64,000 bases of DNA from Portunus trituberculatus (Eukaryota; Arthropoda; Malacostraca; Decapoda; Portunidae). Location of the stretch: NCBI RefSeq assembly GCF_017591435.1, contig NC_059286.1:1735682-1799681 (forward strand). Reading direction: 5' to 3'. Both the position numbers and the translations under genes were made by a program. A model generated the notes under the pieces. That model had not been told where the DNA came from. It made no database searches and worked only from the letters and a program-made list of their open reading frames with translations. How positions within the stretch are numbered: the first letter of the stretch is position 1; each line of letters opens with the position of its first letter. Positions 46,414 to 64,000 of this stretch are shown piece by piece.

Positions 46414-47470
46414 TAGAGAGAGAGAGAGACTTGGAAATCCTTAGTGGTGGCCTTCAGGATTTTTACTTTGAATAGGCACACAACTTGTAATTTATCAGTC
46501 CATCACCACCTCTAAGGGAGACTACGAAAGTTAATGTAAGTGAAGTGACAGGAGTCGCACAAACAGACTGCTTAGTAATTTAAGTGCATCTCAGTAGGGA
46601 AAATTTAGCTGATTTATTCACAGGATGCAATTGGATACTCAACCATTTCTGTAACCTCTCACCAATTGCTGTATTGGAAAGACTCTTCCCCTGCATCTTG
46701 CTTAGATGATCCTTTCCTATTTTGTGGAATACTTTCTCGATTTCTTAAGAATCACAAAACAATAAAAAGCTAATTATGAATCTGCAAGAGAACTAAGTAA
46801 ACAATCTATATAAATGGTGAGAGTTTGTCATGCCTGCAGTACAAAATATTTATATTGCTTTTTGTTCTATGATGTATCTTTTCTAAATGTTATGATAATT
46901 AAATAAAGTTCTCTTAAATATGATAATGTTGAAAGATTTTAGATAATGAGAATAATAGTTGATAAGCAATTTTTAGCCATAGCTGTATGTGAAAAACAAT
47001 AATGGTTGGTTGTTTGTTCTATGATGACCCTGTTGTCTTAGGAGTATAGCTTGGCACCAGCTGCTTACCACCTCTCTTTTTCCTTTATCTACAGCTCATT
47101 AGCAAACTCATGATTAGAACTTATTATATACTATTATTCATGATAATTACATGAAAAACACCATAAAACAAAAAAAAAAAAAAAATAATCTAAAACTCAA
47201 TTCATGTCTTAACTTAATGATTTTGACTATTACTAGTGAATCTCTTAGAGAAGAGAGGTAAAAGCAAATGTGTACATTCTGCAGGAACCAGTCTGGTTGA
47301 TGATCCAGTTGGAAGCTATGAATGAATGGACCAAATGGTTGTTTTGCTGATTGTAGGAAGTTTGTACATAGCAAGGCCTCTTTTCTACTGAAAGCTTACT
47401 TATTTCCATTCATATAAAATTATAAAATGTATGTCTGAGTGTTTGACCTGCAAAATCTGTTGATATATAG
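46409..47470. other. Intergenic, downstream of the IKK-epsilon/TBK1-like gene
   Basis: No coding signal. On the minus strand it is 3' of the kinase gene stop codon. TTTATT (minus-strand AATAAA) occurs near 46614 and 46903 as a possible polyadenylation signal. Confidence 0.4.

Positions 47471-64000
<16,530 letters not shown>

Overview
The window looks like nuclear DNA from a decapod crustacean, probably a crab or close relative. It is intron-rich, AT-rich and full of long (TA)n, (GA)n and (GT)n microsatellites. It carries many decayed non-LTR retrotransposons, tRNA-derived SINEs, a DIRS1-like element and several DNA transposon superfamilies. The taxon is inferred from repeat style and protein resemblance, not from a search. 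I see two host genes and one orphan exon; almost all other coding potential belongs to mobile elements. Layout. 1-577: antisense non-LTR fragment (family A). 1328-2854: last large exon of a NIPA-type magnesium transporter, followed by a microsatellite-rich 3' region. 6914-11850: structurally complete DIRS1-like retrotransposon on the minus strand (Gag, RT/RNase H, tyrosine recombinase) with terminal repeats and an internal complementary region that reads as the joined element ends. 13110-13380: head-to-head inverted SINE-like pair. 14570-17520: full-length but decayed family A copy lying between two giant (TA)n tracts. 19145-23206: apparently intact PIF/Harbinger transposon with two convergent genes (MADF-like protein and DDE transposase) and CACGG-rich ends. 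23356-24356: Merlin/IS1595-type transposase with one frameshift. 24840-28600: CR1-like retrotransposon. 30090-32570: family A copy split by a Tigger-like element. 33216-39850: two antisense CR1-like copies (family E), one split by a family A copy with target-site duplication. 40596-42345: TA-flanked transposon with a nested MITE. 44650-46317: two Penelope-like GIY-YIG fragments head to head between (TA)n tracts, one with a hammerhead-like core. 47471-64000 (minus strand, running off the right edge): C-terminal half of an IKK-epsilon/TBK1-like innate immune kinase in eight exons whose splice phases all agree. The host genes are not functionally linked in any visible way. NIPA is a membrane transporter; the IKK-epsilon/TBK1-like protein would act in cytosolic innate immune signalling. 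The mobile elements fall into self-contained units: the Harbinger pair (transposase plus DNA-binding helper, predicted from the family) and the DIRS trio. Most large introns of the kinase gene are filled by DNA transposons, and their boundaries can be read exactly from TA or TTAA duplications. No tRNA gene outside SINEs, rRNA gene, CRISPR array or bacterial-type operon was seen.
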